A DNA stretch of 8,669 nt from Chloroflexota bacterium (GTDB lineage Bacteria; Chloroflexota; Anaerolineae; UBA1429): contig JACIWY010000132.1 of the NCBI GenBank assembly GCA_014360745.1, positions 1-8,669 on the forward strand, given 5' to 3'. The notes beneath the pieces were generated by a model. The model was not told where the DNA came from. It was given only the letters and a program-made list of their open reading frames with translations, and ran no database searches. This document shows, piece by piece, positions 7,813-8,669 of this stretch (the stretch's first letter is position 1; each line of letters begins with the position of its first letter). Position numbers and translations under genes: made by a program.

Positions 7813-7854
7813 ATTAACGAATTTGTTACCTTCTGTAACTTCCTGTTGACCTTC
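7813..7854 (+). repeat. Three to four direct repeats with about 10-bp period (candidate activator box)
   Basis: Consecutive units read TGTTACCTTC (7824-7833), TGTAACTTCC (7834-7843) and TGTTGACCTTC (7844-7854), with a weaker first unit ATTAACGAATT (7813-7823). The period of one helical turn on one face, ending seven bases before a TACAAT -10-like element, resembles the direct-repeat boxes of OmpR/PhoB-family response regulators that replace the -35 element. GTTAC/GTAAC (7825-7829, 7835-7839) also forms an inverted pair. The regulator is unknown. Confidence 0.45.
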
Positions 7855-7860
7855 GGGCTG

Positions 7861-7866
7861 TACAAT
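7861..7866 (+). promoter_or_regulatory. Candidate -10 element for the adhesin-like gene
   Basis: TACAAT matches the -10 consensus at 5 of 6 positions. No -35 sits at the standard 16-18 spacing; the nearest, TTGACC (7846-7851), is only nine bases upstream and belongs to the repeat box. That suits an activator-dependent promoter. The start would be near 7873, giving a leader of about 150 nt. Confidence 0.35.
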
Positions 7867-7872
7867 GGCAAG

Positions 7873-8003
7873 TGGGTAATTTGCTTGCTCACCCATGACA
7901 GAGAAGGGTGATTGTGTTTTATGGTGATCATAATGTAACGTGCATCTATTACAAACCTGCAGAATTGCACTTAGGGGCCGCAGTAGGTCGCCGGAGGGTA
8001 AGT
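7873..8003 (+). other. Possible structured 5' leader of the adhesin-like gene
   Basis: Several short complementary pairs lie between the putative start of transcription and the RBS. TGGGT/ACCCA (7873-7877, 7891-7895) and TCACCC/GGGTGA (7889-7894, 7906-7911) share bases and cannot form together. TTATG/CATAA (7919-7923, 7929-7933) is a compact 5-bp stem. ACTTA/TAAGT (7969-7973, 7999-8003) encloses a G-rich segment and closes just before the RBS. I could not match it to a known riboswitch class. All stems are short and may be chance. Confidence 0.25.
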
Positions 8004-8006
8004 CTT

Positions 8007-8015
8007 GGGAGGGAG
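8007..8015 (+). promoter_or_regulatory. Ribosome binding site of the adhesin-like gene
   Basis: GGGAGGGAG lies six bases before the ATG at 8022. It selects this start, which is followed directly by a basic n-region and signal sequence. Confidence 0.7.
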
Positions 8016-8021
8016 CGTCAC

Positions 8022-8669
8022 ATGAGTAAAAGGCGAATTGTCTCGGTAGTATGGGAGTTGCTGCTTGCGCTAGGTATATGTTTTGCCCTAGCCAGATCAG
8101 CAGGTGCTGTGGCCGGGTTGTCGAAAACGGCGCAAACCTCGCTCACGCGGACCTACGAGTGGACTATTGACAAGTCGGAGCGGCAAAACATCACAGAGAT
8201 CACTTTGCAGCCCGGTGAAACCCGCACCGTGACCTATGACATTGTGGTAAGCGCTGTCTCCCGCGACAGCAACTGGAGGGTCACGGGGGACATTCTCTAT
8301 TACAACCAGGCTGGACCTGACAAGTGGGTGACGGCGGTAACAGACGTCATGACCCCTGGCAATATCGCCGCGTCGGTGACATGCGGGTATGGACTGCCAC
8401 ATACCTTACCTGCCGGTTGGGCGCTGGGATGTACCTATAGCGCTGTCTTACCTAACGGAAACCATCGGGTCAATCGGGCCACGATTACCTATAAGGTAGA
8501 TGGCTCAGTAATGCAGGAATCTGCCACAGCCGAGGTCGATTTTAGCAAGGCGATCGTGACCGAGGTGGATAAATGCATCGACGTCCATGATTCGTATGGG
8601 GGCGATCTGGGCACCGTGTGCTATGGCGAAGCGCCCAAGACGTTCACCTACTCGCGCCAGATCGGCCCA
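8022..8669 (+). CDS. Secreted Ig-like/adhesin-type surface protein, N-terminal part
   Basis: The frame is open from ATG 8022 to the last base: 216 codons with no stop, so the gene continues beyond the window. The start has a strong RBS. A signal peptide is evident: MSKRR, a hydrophobic core (about 6-24) and an AGA cleavage site (27-29). The first module (about 41-175) begins 'LTRTYEWTIDKS', continues 'ITLQPGETRTVTYDIVV' and 'NWRVTGDI', and ends with LPHTLPAG and a 'CTYSAVLPNG...N.ATITY' pattern. This resembles the beta-sandwich repeats of large secreted proteins of Chloroflexota and Actinobacteria that carry DUF11- or SdrD-like domains. A second module starts near 178 with 'VDKCIDVHDSYGGDLGTVCYGE'. 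Cys121/Cys137 and Cys185/Cys200 could form disulfides. No enzyme motif is visible. A surface or adhesion role is inferred from secretion and fold, and its C-terminal anchor lies outside. Confidence 0.85.
   Translation, partial: MSKRRIVSVVWELLLALGICFALARSAGAVAGLSKTAQTSLTRTYEWTIDKSERQNITEITLQPGETRTVTYDIVVSAVSRDSNWRVTGDILYYNQAGPDKWVTAVTDVMTPGNIAASVTCGYGLPHTLPAGWALGCTYSAVLPNGNHRVNRATITYKVDGSVMQESATAEVDFSKAIVTEVDKCIDVHDSYGGDLGTVCYGEAPKTFTYSRQIGP

Larger units (their letters stand above)
7647..8021. other. Divergent intergenic region, comparatively AT-rich
   Basis: These 375 bases separate the minus-strand yraN from the plus-strand adhesin-like gene and carry no convincing gene. The middle (about 7750-7970) is visibly richer in A and T than the flanking coding sequence. 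It contains the minus-strand promoter candidate near yraN. On the plus strand it has phased direct repeats (7813-7854) with a TACAAT element (7861-7866), then a stretch with several inverted repeats up to the RBS at 8007-8015. Confidence 0.8.

Noticed and set aside
7846..7880. Standard sigma-70 promoter using TTGACC as the -35
   Set aside because: The spacing to TACAAT is only nine bases and no good -10 lies 16-18 bases downstream; the TTGACC is better explained as part of the direct repeats.
7705..7970. Short open frames on both strands in the divergent intergenic region (68 and 70 codons)
   Set aside because: No RBS-supported start, no recognisable sequence, and they cross the promoter and repeat elements; likely chance.
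7951..8006. Cyclic-di-GMP (GEMM) riboswitch
   Set aside because: A few words (AAACC, TTGCAC, GTAGGT) recall the family, but the GCAAAGCC receptor and the correct order of paired elements are missing.

Overview
The window looks like part of a Chloroflexota (Anaerolineae-like) chromosome. The reasons are GC-rich coding sequence, large secreted proteins with Pro/Thr spacers ending in a short 'FLPLALR' tail (a style I recall from Chloroflexota exoproteins), and the mix of yraN, miaA, FecR-LysM and SpoIID/amidase genes. The taxonomic call is inference; no rRNA or tRNA gene is present to confirm it. No mobile element, CRISPR array, tRNA or rRNA was seen.

Layout. Positions 2-5284 (+) carry three closely spaced genes: the C-terminal part of an alkaline-phosphatase-superfamily protein, endonuclease V (nfi), and a 1246-residue secreted cell-wall hydrolase. 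The hydrolase combines a SpoIID/LytB domain and a PGRP/Amidase_2 domain with several beta-sandwich modules. Converging on it from the minus strand is a second compact set read 7646 to 5338: yraN, miaA (its GTG start directly follows the yraN stop) and a membrane-anchored FecR-LysM protein. A 375-base, comparatively AT-rich divergent region (7647-8021) follows. It holds a likely yraN promoter on the minus strand. On the plus strand it holds 10-bp-phased direct repeats next to a TACAAT element, plus a leader of about 150 nt with several small inverted repeats. This leader precedes a secreted adhesin-like gene (8022 onward) that runs off the window.

The common theme is the cell envelope. The SpoIID-amidase protein could strip stem peptides and cleave the denuded glycan. 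The FecR-LysM protein probably sits at the membrane and binds peptidoglycan. The last gene is a secreted Ig-like surface protein. Endonuclease V, YraN and MiaA are housekeeping nucleic-acid functions sharing these transcription units. The most notable points are the one-chain SpoIID+amidase architecture with a cysteine-rich SpoIID core, the C-terminal tail as a possible sorting signal, and the phased repeat box upstream of the adhesin gene.
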